From assembly GCA_900095095.1 (NCBI GenBank), contig FMBT01000295.1, forward strand, positions 620,001-684,000: a DNA stretch of 64,000 nucleotides, in the 5' to 3' direction. The notes beneath the pieces are model-generated. The model saw nothing but the letters and a program-made list of their open reading frames with translations, was not told where the DNA came from and ran no database searches. Numbering within the stretch: the stretch's first letter is position 1; each line of letters begins with the position of its first letter. Below are positions 10,327 to 21,881 of the stretch, one piece after another. This stretch comes from Fragilariopsis cylindrus CCMP1102 (taxonomy: Eukaryota > Bacillariophyta > Bacillariophyceae > Bacillariales > Bacillariaceae). Position numbers and translations under genes: made by a program.

Positions 10327-11231
10327 TTGACAAACAGACAAACAAACAAATATCCAAGAGAGATTTCGATCAAATTAAAAGCAGAAAATACACTCAATTA
10401 CACGCACGCACGCACGCATACACTTATTTAATAAATACATTTATATTTATATATTCATAGGAAGACAAATTAGTTTTGGTTAGGATCTCTATATTAGACA
10501 GAGTTAATTTTCTCCGATTTCTCTTTTTTTTCCTGAATCAATATCAACTGAAATAGCATTAGGAGTATCGATGTCTCTATAGATGGTGGCCATGTCGTCG
10601 AATCATTCACAATCGTAACATCGTCCGTACGCTCCAAAGGTGTTCGTGTTTGGAACGACCAACGAAACGAATACATTGGTGTAGTTGGGAGCTGTGTGGT
10701 GGATATGGACGAGAAGATATCATCGAGGCCATGGCAGATGCTGCCAGGCTGAACACCAACGACACCGACGACAAATAGTAACAGCAGCAATTCGTGCTTG
10801 ATCTGGGAGTTATCGTTAGGCCGCGCTATGAATCAGATCCAATTGAATTCTGTCATCCTCTGGTAATGAACAATAATTTGTTTGATAGAATGGTCGATGT
10901 GTTATTGACCCAAGCTATCTATGATGTTGTACCTTACCAACTCAATAAACCACCATGATAATTATATCATTCATTCTAATTGAAATGCTACAAATCTTAT
11001 TCCTAAGTGAGGGGTTGTACTAGTAGTATATTTTTGAGAGACAATTAATTTTTTACAAATGTGAATGGGTATTATACTTTTCATGTATTTCGTCATTTTG
11101 TTACTATTGATTTGGAAAATCTGTTACGATTCCTCTACCCAAAAAGAAGAAGAACGTGATGCGCTGCTACTACTGCTTTTATAATTATTGTGATCTTTGC
11201 ATCAGTTACTACAGCTGCTGCTGCTGTCATA
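10327..11231. other. Region between the cyclase-PDE gene and the acidic protein gene
   Basis: Contains the 3' end of the cyclase transcript with a short CACG repeat near 10400-10420, the coding relic listed separately at 10557-10958, and an AT-rich tail. A minus-strand ORF at 10494-10790 has no ATG and overlaps the relic. I take it to be a shadow. Confidence 0.5.
10557..10958 (+). pseudogene. Coding relic of unknown family, two segments in different frames
   Basis: Segment 1 (10558-10752, 64 codons) and segment 2 (10782-10958, 58 codons) read like true protein: segment 1 contains GGHVVESFTIVTSSVRSKG and WNDQRNEYIGVVGSC, segment 2 contains DLGVIVRPRYESDPIEFC and ends PYQLNKPP. Neither begins with ATG. 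Segment 1 follows a possible splice acceptor (AAATAG at 10551-10556). The segments differ in reading frame and no GT donor separates them well. It may be the 3' end of a decayed gene or exons of a gene with an unseen first exon. I do not recognise the family. Confidence 0.45.
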
Positions 11232-13221
11232 TTACATTCCATTAAGGGAACCCAAACGACTTAAAAGGCTACCGAATAGTTTCTGTGCTCTTTGAGCAGA
11301 ATTTTCGAGTTCTCTCTGGAGATCACTTCTGCGACCGTAATTCTCCATCATGTATGATTCGATATCATACTCCAGATTTTCACACATCTCTCTGTGCTGG
11401 ACGTACAGATTAGATGCGATTTGAAGGATCGACTCGACCTCACTTTCCAAACCGGTATGCACGTCGTCAATTACTGTTCCGAAACTTCTCATGGTTTCAT
11501 TACGCTTGACGCGTCCATTCATGAATGAAAGAATCCTTTCACGATTAGGTTCATAGTCGAGAAGCTCATCCAAATCCGAATCTTCGTGTCCATACATAGT
11601 ATTCTTCGGACGGTACATTCCCTCGTCTATCGCTTGTGTCTTCTCCTTTGTACTTTCCGAAGCCACCACTGGATCTTTATTACTAGAAAGATGCGGATCA
11701 TCTTCCTGGTCTCCCGAAACTACCATATCTTTCCCATCACTTCCTGTTCGCTTGTTCCTTTCCTTCTCACCGACCTCAGCTGTTTCTTCAATCTGTAACA
11801 TTAACGTACGAAAAGAAAAAGAAAAAGGAGAAAAGAACGAAAATAATCATCAATAAGTGGTACGAAGACGACGACCAAAACTGCCTTTCAATCATGTAGC
11901 TAGTATATACTAGCGATGCTTTCATCATACGAAAAGGTTTCGGATGCTGAATTATAGGGACTATTACACTACTTACGTCGATTTCTTCATTCAAGATATC
12001 GGCAGTAAGTTTATGGAATTGATTATTCCATGTATCATCGGCATCATGCATGCGTTTCATTAGCTTGTTTCGACGTGAATGATTCGAGACGAGATTTTTG
12101 ATGATGTCGTCTTCGGTATGGTCGAAACGTTCCGTATACTGATTACAAACAGGCTCGATGACATCCGATAAAAGCTCGTTTGTTGTGTCACGTAATGATT
12201 GAATACAAACATCCATTGCATTTTCAAATTGCTCTGCAGAACACTTTCGAGTCTTTTTTTCTTGGAGGTACGCCTGGAGGTTTGGTGTTTCCTGGACATC
12301 CACAGAATCAACAAAGCCATTCCAACGTTTGCTGTGATCATTTTCATTGTCACTGTCATTGTCATCGCTACCGTCATTCTCCTCAACACCCATATCTTCT
12401 TCGCTTTCTTCTCCTTCTCCTCCTTCATCATTCTTTTCGGTACTATTACTATTGTTCCTATCTTTGCTACCAACCTCGTCGTTCTCGCTTTTTTCTTGTT
12501 TCCCTTTGTCATGATGTTGGTGACGGTCCTTGTTTACAATAATAGCTTCCACTTCAGCGTTTTGATCCCCATCCATGATCTTATTGTCATTATTTGATGA
12601 TGATGACGACGATTCAGATTCAAAGTGACGACTCGCATTGGTCATCATATCGGTATCGGGCTGAGTGGCAAAATGATAACATTAAAGTAAGATACAATAA
12701 AATAAAATGGAGCCAGAAGTAGAAGAAAAAGTAAGTGAGATATCTCAAAAATAAACAACAACAAAGAAGAGCAAATGACAGAGCTGTGGAATTATTCTTA
12801 CAGATTCAACTTCTTGCATAATACAACTGTCGGTTTGAGCATGGATGCTGTTGCTGTTGCTGTTGCTGTTATTGTTACTATTACCACCGCTACCGTTGTC
12901 ACTGACGCCATTAGGACTATGTTTTTTAGCGTTCTTTCCATTAGGATTGGCCGGATGTGGAGTCACGGGCAAACGTTTCTGTCCGACTTTTACAGTTGTT
13001 GTTTCTTCTTCTTCGCTTCGTTGCTTCGTTTCCTCACCATCATCATTGCTAATACCGATGCCAATGCCGATGCTACTGTCGAGTACGTCGTCGCCGTCGA
13101 TGCCGTCGTTATCGTCGTTATGATTATTTTTCGTATTATTATTACTAGGAGTAGTGTTATTATCATTAACGGAGGAGGGTCCGTCAATGATAGAGTTTGC
13201 TGCATCCGAAAAGTGGACCAT
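11232..13221 (-). CDS. Acidic low-complexity protein with coiled-coil-like C-terminal half, unknown function
   Basis: Three exons on the minus strand: 13221-12802, 12660-11977 and 11792-11232, all joined in phase 0 (introns 141 and 184 bp with GTAAG-type donors), giving 554 aa. Residues 1-250 are Asn/Asp/Ser/Glu-rich with a KNAKKH basic patch that could act as a nuclear signal. Residues about 260-360 and 430-554 are helical and charged: one region contains AYLQEKKTRKCSAEQFENAM and TERFDHTEDDIIKNL, the other an RERILSFMNGRVKRNE segment and a Leu-rich end. I do not recognise a domain. The gene is divergent from the sulfotransferase gene with 736 bp between. A nuclear or cytoskeletal structural role is possible but is a guess. 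Confidence 0.7.
11899..11914. other. Perfect palindrome GCTAGTATATACTAGC in an intron
   Basis: A 16-bp perfect palindrome in the second intron of the acidic protein gene. It resembles the TAGCTAG-containing inverted repeat near the cyclase promoter. No known factor is assigned. Confidence 0.6.
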
Positions 13222-13957
13222 GGTTCATAAAGGAAAAGATTGGTACAGTAATCTGAGGAATGAAAAGGAAGCTCCGTCGGAAAAACGATACGACGTCAAA
13301 TTATCATTGTGAGAAGAAGGAGAGTTTCGATTTGAAACGAGCGATCAAGAAAGTTGATCGTCGAACTTATCCATTCCTCGTGTTTATTATTATACGAAGC
13401 CGTAGATGAGAAAAGCAAAGCATAAAAGCCGTAAAATAAGCCTCTACGTAGAAACATACGTAGACTGGTAGGAAACGTATTAGGGTATAATTTAGTCCCA
13501 AATTACGACTCACTTGACTCACTTGTATTTCGTGAATGCTTTTTCTTCTTGTTATTTTTATGATTCAAATCTAGTCGTAAAGTTACTATTAGGCTTTGTG
13601 ACTTTACTCGACAAAAAAGATATGTCGACTCATTAATTGTATGCGACATTCGAACATACAGTACGATAAAATATGTTCAATACTTTTGTGTGAGAGAACA
13701 AATAAAACGAGAATATTAAATACACATTATCAAAAAACTGATGATGGAACGATGGCGTGGAGGTCGATTTAAAGTTCCAATACCGACGGGTAAAAAATTC
13801 TACAAGTTGTAATCATCATTCCAGGTTTACTTATCCTCTGCTGTAGAATCTTCTAGACCGATTGCCAGAATATATCGAGCAATATTTACCACATTTTCGT
13901 TTCGTATCATTTCATCAACGATAGCTAATAGAGGATCATCTTCTCATACTGTACAAA
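13222..13957. other. Divergent intergenic region, acidic protein gene and sulfotransferase gene
   Basis: Shared upstream region of two head-to-head genes. I see no TATA box. A GACGTCA sequence lies near 13291 and a tandem GACTCACTT near 13507-13524. No ORF is supported. Confidence 0.5.
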
Positions 13958-15639
13958 ATGACTGTCATTACGAAAATAAAAGATGCCCATAGCAGTAGTC
14001 AGGTTGTAATACGTCAACGAAACAAAGAATATCGCAGGCGTTGTCGTATTTGTTTTATCAGTGCTTTGATTTTTGGTTATATGACAGCTTATTTCTTTCT
14101 ATCAAGCAATCCAAAAGATATGCTTCCACCAGGAGAAATTTCTCACGTTGATCGATCTATTACTAATACAAATAGTAATGATAATACGACATTCGTCGAA
14201 GGTAAATCATCATCATCATCATTATCATCATCACTACATGAATCACGTCTTTACGATATCCAAATGATGGCATCTTCTATAACACGTATATACCACGCGG
14301 TACCTCCGTCGACATGGTGTGTTGACGATCGTTTACGACAAGATCAAGTAAAACGACGTCCAATGGGACTTTCTTATCTGAAAATACCTCGAGCTGCAGG
14401 GACAACACTTAAGGGTATTAATATGCGTATAGCTCATAATTTTGCTCAACGTCATAATATCGGTGGTTGTATCCGACATGATTCAAGTACAGTTGGAATG
14501 CATTATGCTCAACGTGATAAATTAAGTTACCTATGGACGTTCATTCGAGATCCAACCGATCGTGCTTTATCAGTAATTGGTTCAAAGTTATCTCGTCAAT
14601 TCCTTCGATCAAACAAGTATTATAATAGAGATTCTTTCAACGCAACAGCAGCAGCAATTACGACGACATCGACACCAAAACAACAACCAATTACAACACC
14701 ATCATTTCGTGGTAGCAATAGCAGCAGCAGCAGCCACAACCACAACCACGAACACAGTAGGTCGAATAATGTACTTGTAGATCGGACAATAAATATGCTT
14801 CAACATGACGTAGATACTAACGATGGTGTTGTTAGTGAAGGTCGTGGTGGATTTCAACTTCAATTTGGTATGCAACATTATATCGACGTTTATAGTGCTG
14901 TCGATCCAATAAATCCTATCGAAGTAATTAATCCTCCTAGGGTTCTTGGTCATGTTTCTCGGGTAAGTTTTTTTTTTTTTTTTTTTTTTTCACTCAGGTA
15001 CACTATCTAACTGCATCATATATGCCACAAAAAATTGGTTCTGTAAACTTTCTCTATTATTGTTTTATGCTCACCGAATATTATTATTCTTTATCATTGA
15101 TTGTTAATAATAAAACGTAGATGTTTAATAAATACGATTTTGTTGGTCTTGTGGAACGGTTCGATGAATCACTGGTAGCATTACAATTACTATTGGGCCT
15201 AGAAAGTTCGGACATATTATACTTTGCTGTAAATAAGAAAAATCAATGGCAGCGAGCTAAGGTTGGTCGGAATGAATTTGTTTGTCGTAAACCATTTGAT
15301 TGGGAGGTAGATCTTCTACCGGAATCGGCTATACGAGAATACGTAACTGAGAGTAGCGAATGGTACGCGCAAAATTACGGTGATAATTTATTGTACCAAG
15401 TTGCAAATCAATCCTTGGATCGAACTATACTGCAAATCGGGTTGGATGTTTTTGCATATGAATTGAAAAAGTTTCGAAGTTTATTGAAACTTGCCCACGA
15501 GGAATGCATCCCGAAGTTTCCATGTTCTTTCGATGGTATAGATCAATTCAATGAATCACAATACGATTGTATGGATGGATCCGTTGCATGTGGGCATCAA
15601 TGTCTGGACGGCGTTAGTACTGCTGTTGCTGCTGCTTGA
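13958..15639 (+). CDS. Golgi-type membrane sulfotransferase
   Basis: Exons 13958-14962 and 15121-15639 (158-bp intron starting GTAAGT and a 20-plus T run, phase 0) give 507 aa. The N-terminus is a type II membrane anchor: a basic start with RRRCR, then a helix at about 32-50 (FISALIFGYMTAYFFLSS). The sulfotransferase core has the PAPS 5'-phosphosulfate loop as K142-I-P-R-A-A-G-T-T and a 3'-phosphate site as FIRDP (R197) with S205. The second exon opens with YDFVGLVERFDESL, a phrase seen in carbohydrate sulfotransferases and stramenopile homologues. Expected to move sulfate from PAPS to a sugar or glycoprotein in the Golgi. Residues about 228-275 are a Thr/Ser/Gln/His linker. The acceptor cannot be read from the sequence. 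Confidence 0.82.
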
Positions 15640-16015
15640 TCATTTTCGGCTACCATTATATTAAAAAGTCTATTCTTATTCTTTTTGAAAAAAAACATAC
15701 GTATCGCTCAATTCTTTCTTGACCGACGACACAAGTAACAGTAGACATTATGAACGAAATTGTATTAGATATATACAGCAACACGCAGCTGGGCAGCTAC
15801 TCTATCTCAGAGCAAATAAAAATAAAACTTTTTCTATGCATAGAAGAAGAATCTTCGTTTGACGTCATGCAGCTTTTCTCTCTTTCTCTCTGTTGCTCGG
15901 AATTCGTTTGCTATACGCTATAAATTTTGAGATACAGTATTTCCACCCGTTTTTCTTAAGTATTCTTATCGTTTCTTGTATAATCATTTTCTTTAGTTTT
16001 GTGAACTTTATTCTA
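15640..16015. other. Tail-to-tail intergenic region with a TGACGTCA site
   Basis: Lies between the 3' ends of the sulfotransferase gene and the first bL12 gene. It holds a perfect CRE-like octamer TGACGTCA at 15860-15867. In diatoms related sites (TGACGT) serve as CO2/cAMP-responsive elements in promoters, but this position is downstream of both genes, so function is doubtful. Confidence 0.45.
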
Positions 16016-17032
16016 TTATACTAGCTCCACTGTTGCACCAACGGCTTCTAATTGTAATTTAAGTTCTTCTGCTTTTTCCTTTTTTAGTTCCTTTTGTATA
16101 ACTTTAGGGGCTCCTTCTACCATTTCCTTTGCTTCTTTTAGACCTAAACCAGCTATGTTCCTCACCTCCTTAATGACCTTAATTTTTGATTTTGCATCAA
16201 ATCCAAGAAGTTTTAGATCAAAAATTGTTTTTTCTTCCACTGGTTCGTCCGCAGCGGCATCACCACCAGCGCCTGCTTTTGTACTTCCTCCACCACCTCT
16301 TCCGGACATACGCTGTTCGGTTTCCTTCCAACTTATTCCCATTTGCTCATTAACAACTGAAGTTAATAGATGAACCTCAATCATGTCCAAAAATAATACT
16401 TTACCAAAAATTGCTTGAACCTTATCTTGAGAGTCTTGTGAGAGTGGTGCTGGAGGAGGTAAGTCGTATGTCACGTCCGTTGCGGATGGCTCTTCGTTAG
16501 AATCATCATCCTCGATGCTGGCATTATCACCCCCATCGTCGTTCGATGAGGTAGTGTCAGTAGTTGTTACGTCTTTTTCTTCTTCTTCTTTTTTCGGTTC
16601 TTCCTTATTGTCGGCAGCTGTAGTTGTTGTCACGTCTTTTTCTTCTTCTTCTTTTTTCGGTTCCTCCTTATTGTCGTCGGCAGCAAACCAAGACAATGGA
16701 GATGAATGAAATTGAGCACGAGATGTTAATGTCATCGAAGAATTTATGGTAGTTGCGTGTGGGCATCGTCGTTGTTGTTGTTGTCTATGATGATCCGAAA
16801 AATAGGAGTTTGATAAAGTCGATAACAGACGAGTTCTACCAGCAGCACCGATACTGCCAGTAGAGGAGGATATCAACCTGGACGATGTTGTCATGTCTCT
16901 TCGATTATATCTTCCTACTAATAAAGTATTATTATTCTTTTGTGGATGTACTATTATTTGTTTCCTATCCGCCTGTATCACGGAAGAGGATAGCAGTCGT
17001 AAGCGTCGATACGACGACGCAGGAATATTCAT
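16016..17032 (-). CDS. Mitochondrial ribosomal protein bL12m, copy A
   Basis: 338 aa, single exon. The last about 72 residues are a textbook L7/L12 C-terminal domain ([13 protein letters not shown]...KIKVIKEVR...[12 protein letters not shown]...), the part of the ribosomal stalk that recruits translation GTPases. Residues about 200-235 ([28 protein letters not shown], split here) match the N-terminal dimerisation helices. A basic Ser/Arg-rich start without acidic residues fits a mitochondrial presequence; diatom plastids usually encode their own L12, so mitochondrion is the likely site. It is much longer than normal bL12 (about 120-190 aa) because of an acidic spacer that includes a 21-22 residue tandem duplication ([18 protein letters not shown], nt about 16561-16683). 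Head to head with copy B. Confidence 0.88.
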   Translation of the reverse strand: MNIPASSYRRLRLLSSSVIQADRKQIIVHPQKNNNTLLVGRYNRRDMTTSSRLISSSTGSIGAAGRTRLLSTLSNSYFSDHHRQQQQRRCPHATTINSSMTLTSRAQFHSSPLSWFAADDNKEEPKKEEEEKDVTTTTAADNKEEPKKEEEEKDVTTTDTTSSNDDGGDNASIEDDDSNEEPSATDVTYDLPPPAPLSQDSQDKVQAIFGKVLFLDMIEVHLLTSVVNEQMGISWKETEQRMSGRGGGGSTKAGAGGDAAADEPVEEKTIFDLKLLGFDAKSKIKVIKEVRNIAGLGLKEAKEMVEGAPKVIQKELKKEKAEELKLQLEAVGATVELV

Positions 17033-17582
17033 ACCGTATGGAATTTTATTTTATTTTGTTGCGCCACAACAGCTACTTTGAACTTGTAGAGGAGTAAAAT
17101 AAACTCTGTTGTTTTTTGCTGCTATTGAGATTGTTTATCGTTTGTCGTTTGTTCCTAATCAAAAATATTATAATGTGTAAGTTGGTTGGTATTCCTCGCA
17201 ACAGTTCTAGAGCTCTAGATTTTGATTTTGATTTTGCCATCGTCGTAATAAGCTTCAAATCTCTGCACCGTCCAGATTTTTTTCGATGCGCGAATTCGAG
17301 GAAAGACTGAAGAGTTCCGTTTTTAATATATATTTATTACAATTTAACTAATATAATATAAGGAATCTGGAATTTCTATTTTATAAATGTGGGATAAATA
17401 ATCTGCAATTTTCTGACAGCTCATCCGTAAAAATCTCTACTTACAGGTACTTCTATTTATTTCACATCAGTGAGTTAGTAGCCGAATTGAAGATCGATAC
17501 GAAAACAATTAGTCGTTGTAGCATCAACAACAATCAATCAATCAAATCAGCAGATAAATACTAATACAAACTTTTGGAAATC
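17033..17582. promoter_or_regulatory. Shared 550-bp divergent promoter region of two bL12m genes
   Basis: Lies between the start codons of two paralogous genes transcribed away from each other. The leader of copy B holds CAATCAATCAATCAAAT repeats (about 17530-17550). A bidirectional promoter is inferred from layout only. Confidence 0.4.
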
Positions 17583-18476
17583 ATGTCAAAATCCTCTCGT
17601 CTGATACAGCGATGGGCGACGAAAACATCACCGTCGATTCCCAGTTCTAATAGCAGATCGGCTTTGTTGTCGACGAGCGCATCATCATCATCATCATCAT
17701 ATACAAGCAATAATACTCGTCCCTCATTATCAAACAGCAACTTCCAATTACTATTGCGGCGGCAGCAGCAGCGAATACTGCCATGTATGACAGGGGCAGC
17801 AGGAGGAGTAGGATCTAATACGAGAGGTACACGATCCTACCATTCTTCGGCATCGTTGTTTCATTTGGTCCATAAGGATGCTGATGCAGCGAAACCAACC
17901 GAAGAAGAACTTGCTGAAACAGACGATACGGTCCCAGTTTGGCAAAATCCACTTCATCATAACAATCCTGATATGAAAAAAATGTTTGCGGAAGATTTTG
18001 AAGAGGGTGAAGAAATGCCAATAATTCCTATGCCACCACTGGAATCTGATCCTGAGAAGGTCGTGGCTTCACCACACATTCATGAGTTAGCGAACGAGAT
18101 CGTACATTTGAATTTGTTAGAATTAAAGGAACTGACCGATAAAATTGCGGTCCATTTTGAATTTGATGATGAAATGATGGCAGCAAATTATGGTGGAGGT
18201 GGCGGAGGTGGTGCAGCTGGTGGTGATGGAGCCGGTGCGGAAGTTGAGGCTGTAGAAGAAAAAACAATCTTCGATTTGAAATTAATTGGTTTTGATGCTA
18301 AAGCTAAAATTAAGGTAATTAAAGAGGTTAGATCTATAGGCGGCCTAGGATTAAAGGAAGCTAAGGAGCTGGTAGAAGGAGCACCTAAGGTTATTCAAAA
18401 GGATTTAAAACAAGACAAGGCAGAAGAATTGAAAGCAAAATTAGAAGCGGTAGGTGCGCAAGTAGAAATAGTATAG
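17583..18476 (+). CDS. Mitochondrial ribosomal protein bL12m, copy B
   Basis: 297 aa, single exon. I place the start at the ATG at 17583; an in-frame TTG nine bases earlier is not needed. Residues 1-90 are Ser/Arg/Gln-rich and fit a mitochondrial presequence. Residues about 165-200 ([20 protein letters not shown]) form the dimerisation region typical of bL12, followed by a Gly/Ala hinge with seven consecutive Gly. The C-terminal domain begins [20 protein letters not shown] and ends VGAQVEIV. It is nearly identical in the C-terminal domain to copies A and C but differs from both in presequence and spacer, and its dimerisation region is the most canonical of the three. Best candidate for the constitutive stalk protein. 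Confidence 0.9.
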   Translation: MSKSSRLIQRWATKTSPSIPSSNSRSALLSTSASSSSSSYTSNNTRPSLSNSNFQLLLRRQQQRILPCMTGAAGGVGSNTRGTRSYHSSASLFHLVHKDADAAKPTEEELAETDDTVPVWQNPLHHNNPDMKKMFAEDFEEGEEMPIIPMPPLESDPEKVVASPHIHELANEIVHLNLLELKELTDKIAVHFEFDDEMMAANYGGGGGGGAAGGDGAGAEVEAVEEKTIFDLKLIGFDAKAKIKVIKEVRSIGGLGLKEAKELVEGAPKVIQKDLKQDKAEELKAKLEAVGAQVEIV

Positions 18477-19368
18477 TGCTTATACTTCTTCTTCAAAAAT
18501 TATGAATAGAAAGAAAATAAAAAGACACTATTCCTTACTACACTTTAGTAGTGAGCCACTACTAGAGCTACGAACAACCAATCATCTTACATTCTGTAGC
18601 TAGCTTGCAACATGTATGTGCTGTTCTAAATGTTATGCTCCAATGATTATAGGCTTCACAATCGTAAATCAGAAATGAAGATAAATAGATAAATAGTTGC
18701 ATAGCAATACGCTACGGAGTTTTATAGAGTAGAAAATACATACCTAGTTTTTGGCTACTTCTTTACAGTCACTATTTTTTCCATTTTAAAGTGCTCATTG
18801 ATTTTTGGTATGGATTATCAATCAAGCTTTTGATCGTTTGGGTACGTTCTATTCAGATACAGATATGACTACAAAACAAAGATTGGTACCACCCCCTTTT
18901 TTACATCGCATCAGAGGCGTGTAACAATTTGTGAACGCATCGTTTGACTATCTAAAATGAGTATATTTGCCTTTTCAAATGTGTGCGGAGATATTTTATG
19001 ACAGCGTACATTTATGTCATTCCACTTAGAAGAGATGATCTAAAAGAAACAGAACAACTAGCTAGTAGCTTGCCTCCATACTAATACAGAAACCATCCTT
19101 TTAAGTCGGGATGGGTAGTAAAGTATCACTTCAACTCTATCACTAAGTACTATATATCTACTAGACTATAATTCACCTACTAGACTATTATTCACTTAAG
19201 GCTAAGTACAGGTATTGTTGTAACTAATCCGTTGCGGGTGCTAATGACTTGCTTTTCGATCGCGATGCGTACCGAATGAAACGTCTTTTATGGTTTATGT
19301 GGATGTGTGAGTCGAAATGAAAACGACTCGGTTGTGTACGCTAGCTAGATCGAAATCGAATTTTATGC

Positions 19369-19404
<36 letters not shown>

Positions 19405-19547
19405 TTGTAAGAGTGGAAATGCCGAAATCCTATGTCGATCGAGACATTCTCATAACAACTTGTACTTTTTTGAAATTTAGAAACGTAAAAGTAAGCCCCA
19501 AAATATTTGAAATTTCCTCCTGATAAATAGATACAACCAACTCAAAC
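18477..19547. other. Tail-to-tail intergenic region
   Basis: No gene seen. It holds a 19-bp tandem repeat (CTACTAGACTAT(A/T)ATTCAC at 19158-19176 and 19177-19195) and a GT microsatellite at about 19373-19402. A short plus-strand ORF over the GT run is an artefact of the repeat. Confidence 0.6.
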
Positions 19548-21881
19548 TCAATCAGCTTCAGGAGCTACTACCCGTCGCCACACTCCGAAGTGTTCTTTGT
19601 CGGCGTCATAGGGCTTTCGCGATCCGGGTGTACACCTAGTAATTAGAAGCAAAGAGTCGACACTGATGATCTGTTGCTGTCTTGAGACAGCAGCTGAAAA
19701 ACCGGAATCTCTTCCTCCACTTAGTATACTGAGAATTCCTCCGAATCCAGTATTGGATGTTTCTACTACGGTTTTTGATAGGATTCTCTTCGTGTCCTCC
19801 ATATCGATACTACCAGAACATTTGAGATTGACTAGTCCGGATGGACCTGATGCTGAAAAAATCATATCCTCGGTGGAGAATGTTTGTATGGCTGTAGAAG
19901 AATTAAAGTACGTAACACCGTCGCCTTTCTTGTCCGCCAGGAGCTGCAGTATCCATTCGCCTTCAAGGTTTTGAATCATTTCTTCTGCACTTAAAAGATT
20001 AAAGTCACCAATAGATATCTCATCTTTAGACGATGATGATCCCTTAACTATCGGCTTTCCATTCAAAAATGCCGTGGGTTCTTCTTTAGCCGTAGCAGAG
20101 ACCTCGAGTTCCAATATTTCGGTGTATTGTCGAGAAATGCATCGAAGTGCCTGTACGATTCTTGTACGGGTGACTTCACCCTTCCCTGTTGCCTTAATCA
20201 AAATTTGTCTGGCCTCTCTTGTTGATCGAACAACAGATTCAGTTAATTTTTTATAAAAATCGGCATCTAGATTTACATACGCGGTTGCGTAAACATCATC
20301 GAAGTTTTGAGCAATGTTAGCTAATCCGGTAGCATCAACGAAGGCGTTTGTCGACTTCTTCCTCGAAAAGTCAGAACTAACACTCTTCATTACCTCCATA
20401 GCCTCCATTCCGTACAGTAATTTCTTTGCATTGTACTTGACATCCTCCATCCTACAGTCTGTTAACGTTTGATATACTTGAACGGCTTCGCTGGTCCTAC
20501 CTACGGCTTCGTATGCCATGGCCAATTCCAAGTAAACTTTCGATCCGACCTTAGAATTGGTGGAACACCATTGTGTGACTTTTTCTAATGACGATACCGC
20601 TGTTGCGTATACTCCACGTTGCATAGCACGCTGACCGATACTCAATGCTTCCTCGATCTCGGCCGCGTGTTCTTTTTCGGTCGGGACTTCAATACCAGCA
20701 TTCTTTCGATAATCCTTAAGTAAATTTTTCGTGTTCAATTTTGCCGTCTCATCGTCTTCATTTGAATACCCAACACCAATCCGTCGACCTCCTCCGTATG
20801 CTTTACTTACATCCTTCGGTCGGGGAAATTTCCCCCAACTACCAGTTTTTGGCTGGTAATATTCTTCAGTAGATGTCTCGTTTTTGGTCCATGTCCCACC
20901 AATACCGGTGGTCGTCTTATTTTTCGACGTTGTTGTTGACTGCTCTTCGTCCTTTTCTACGGTCGTCGCCGTAGTTGTAGTTGATTCATTTGCTTGTGCC
21001 GCCTCTTGTCGGGCTATGGAAGCTGCTTCAATGGCAGCATCCTCTATGGCTCGCTTTTCTGCCAGTTTTTCAGCAACCAGTTCAATTAGTTCTTCTTCGG
21101 ACAATTCAGGTGGTTCCATCGATTCCTCATCGTCTTTACTTCTTTTTAGATCGAAAATTGCGGGATTGATGTTAATTTTTTGCTTTTGATTTAGTTGCTT
21201 TTCTAAAGCAGACGAGTACGATGACATGGTCGTGTCAAATTGTGGTTGTTGCTGTGATGGAGAATCTGGTAGGCTACCAATCCTACCCATTCGACGCCCT
21301 CCTCCATCCTCTATATCATCTATGGATCCCATCGTGCTATAATCATCATCATCATCATCATCATCATAACCAATATCATCACTACTGGTACTGGTACTGC
21401 TAGTGGTGCTACTACTTACACCCGTGAAACCCATAAGTTTACTCTTCTTTTTACCTAATTTCCCCTGCAACTTGTCGGCATAATCATCGTATGCATTGGC
21501 GTTACTTTTTTGAAACGCTTCGGGGGATGGTTGTGAATTATCGAGTTTCCCGTCTTCCTTCAGTTGTTGAATCTTTTTTCGAATTTCTTCTTCTCGTGAA
21601 TCTGACGAAGACGAGTCAAACAGTTTCGTTGTCTGTAATGATCGCGATGATGATTTCGACAAAGTCAACGTTGACGAACAAACGCCACATCCTTTTGAAT
21701 GTGATAATGATGAAAAAGAAAATCTCCCACTAGTAGCAGCAGCAGTATTTCCACATCGAATCGCGTGGACTGAATCAATTCCGTCATTGCTGTTGTTGTT
21801 GATGACATATACGAACAACAGGAATGTGATTAGTGTTGTCACAAAATAACGCTTTTGTTGTTGGTGTGTTGTCGTCGACAT
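19548..21881 (-). CDS. TPR-like protein with N-terminal signal anchor, possibly plastid
   Basis: 777 aa, single exon. A hydrophobic stretch at about 12-27 (FVTTLITFLLFVYVIN) acts as signal peptide or anchor. Residues 40-110 are Ser-rich and contain LQTTKLFDS, a phrase common after plastid import signals in stramenopiles, but I see no clear Phe at a cleavage site. Residues about 110-380 are acidic and low complexity with a Glu/Ala helix (PPELSEEELIELVAEKLAEK). Residues about 410-490 (IGQRAMQRGVYATAVSSLEK, VYLELAMAYEAVGRTSEAVQ) are two TPR-like helical hairpins as in plant chloroplast TPR proteins. The last about 150 residues (GEWILQLLADKKGDGVTYFN and on) look like a small beta-barrel, ending FGVWRRV. 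Role unknown; assembly or scaffold work is a guess. Confidence 0.7.
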   Translation of the reverse strand: MSTTTHQQQKRYFVTTLITFLLFVYVINNNSNDGIDSVHAIRCGNTAAATSGRFSFSSLSHSKGCGVCSSTLTLSKSSSRSLQTTKLFDSSSSDSREEEIRKKIQQLKEDGKLDNSQPSPEAFQKSNANAYDDYADKLQGKLGKKKSKLMGFTGVSSSTTSSTSTSSDDIGYDDDDDDDDYSTMGSIDDIEDGGGRRMGRIGSLPDSPSQQQPQFDTTMSSYSSALEKQLNQKQKININPAIFDLKRSKDDEESMEPPELSEEELIELVAEKLAEKRAIEDAAIEAASIARQEAAQANESTTTTATTVEKDEEQSTTTSKNKTTTGIGGTWTKNETSTEEYYQPKTGSWGKFPRPKDVSKAYGGGRRIGVGYSNEDDETAKLNTKNLLKDYRKNAGIEVPTEKEHAAEIEEALSIGQRAMQRGVYATAVSSLEKVTQWCSTNSKVGSKVYLELAMAYEAVGRTSEAVQVYQTLTDCRMEDVKYNAKKLLYGMEAMEVMKSVSSDFSRKKSTNAFVDATGLANIAQNFDDVYATAYVNLDADFYKKLTESVVRSTREARQILIKATGKGEVTRTRIVQALRCISRQYTEILELEVSATAKEEPTAFLNGKPIVKGSSSSKDEISIGDFNLLSAEEMIQNLEGEWILQLLADKKGDGVTYFNSSTAIQTFSTEDMIFSASGPSGLVNLKCSGSIDMEDTKRILSKTVVETSNTGFGGILSILSGGRDSGFSAAVSRQQQIISVDSLLLITRCTPGSRKPYDADKEHFGVWRRVVAPEAD

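Noticed and set aside
10494-10790. Minus-strand ORF with a hydrophobic start resembling a signal peptide
   Set aside because: No ATG, and it lies antisense to the better supported coding relic.
12180-13230. Plus-strand ORFs opposite the acidic protein gene
   Set aside because: Shadows of Asp/Asn-rich codons read on the other strand; they give hydrophobic low-complexity peptides.
19317-19523. Small ORF with a CVCVCVCV stretch
   Set aside because: Produced by the GT microsatellite.
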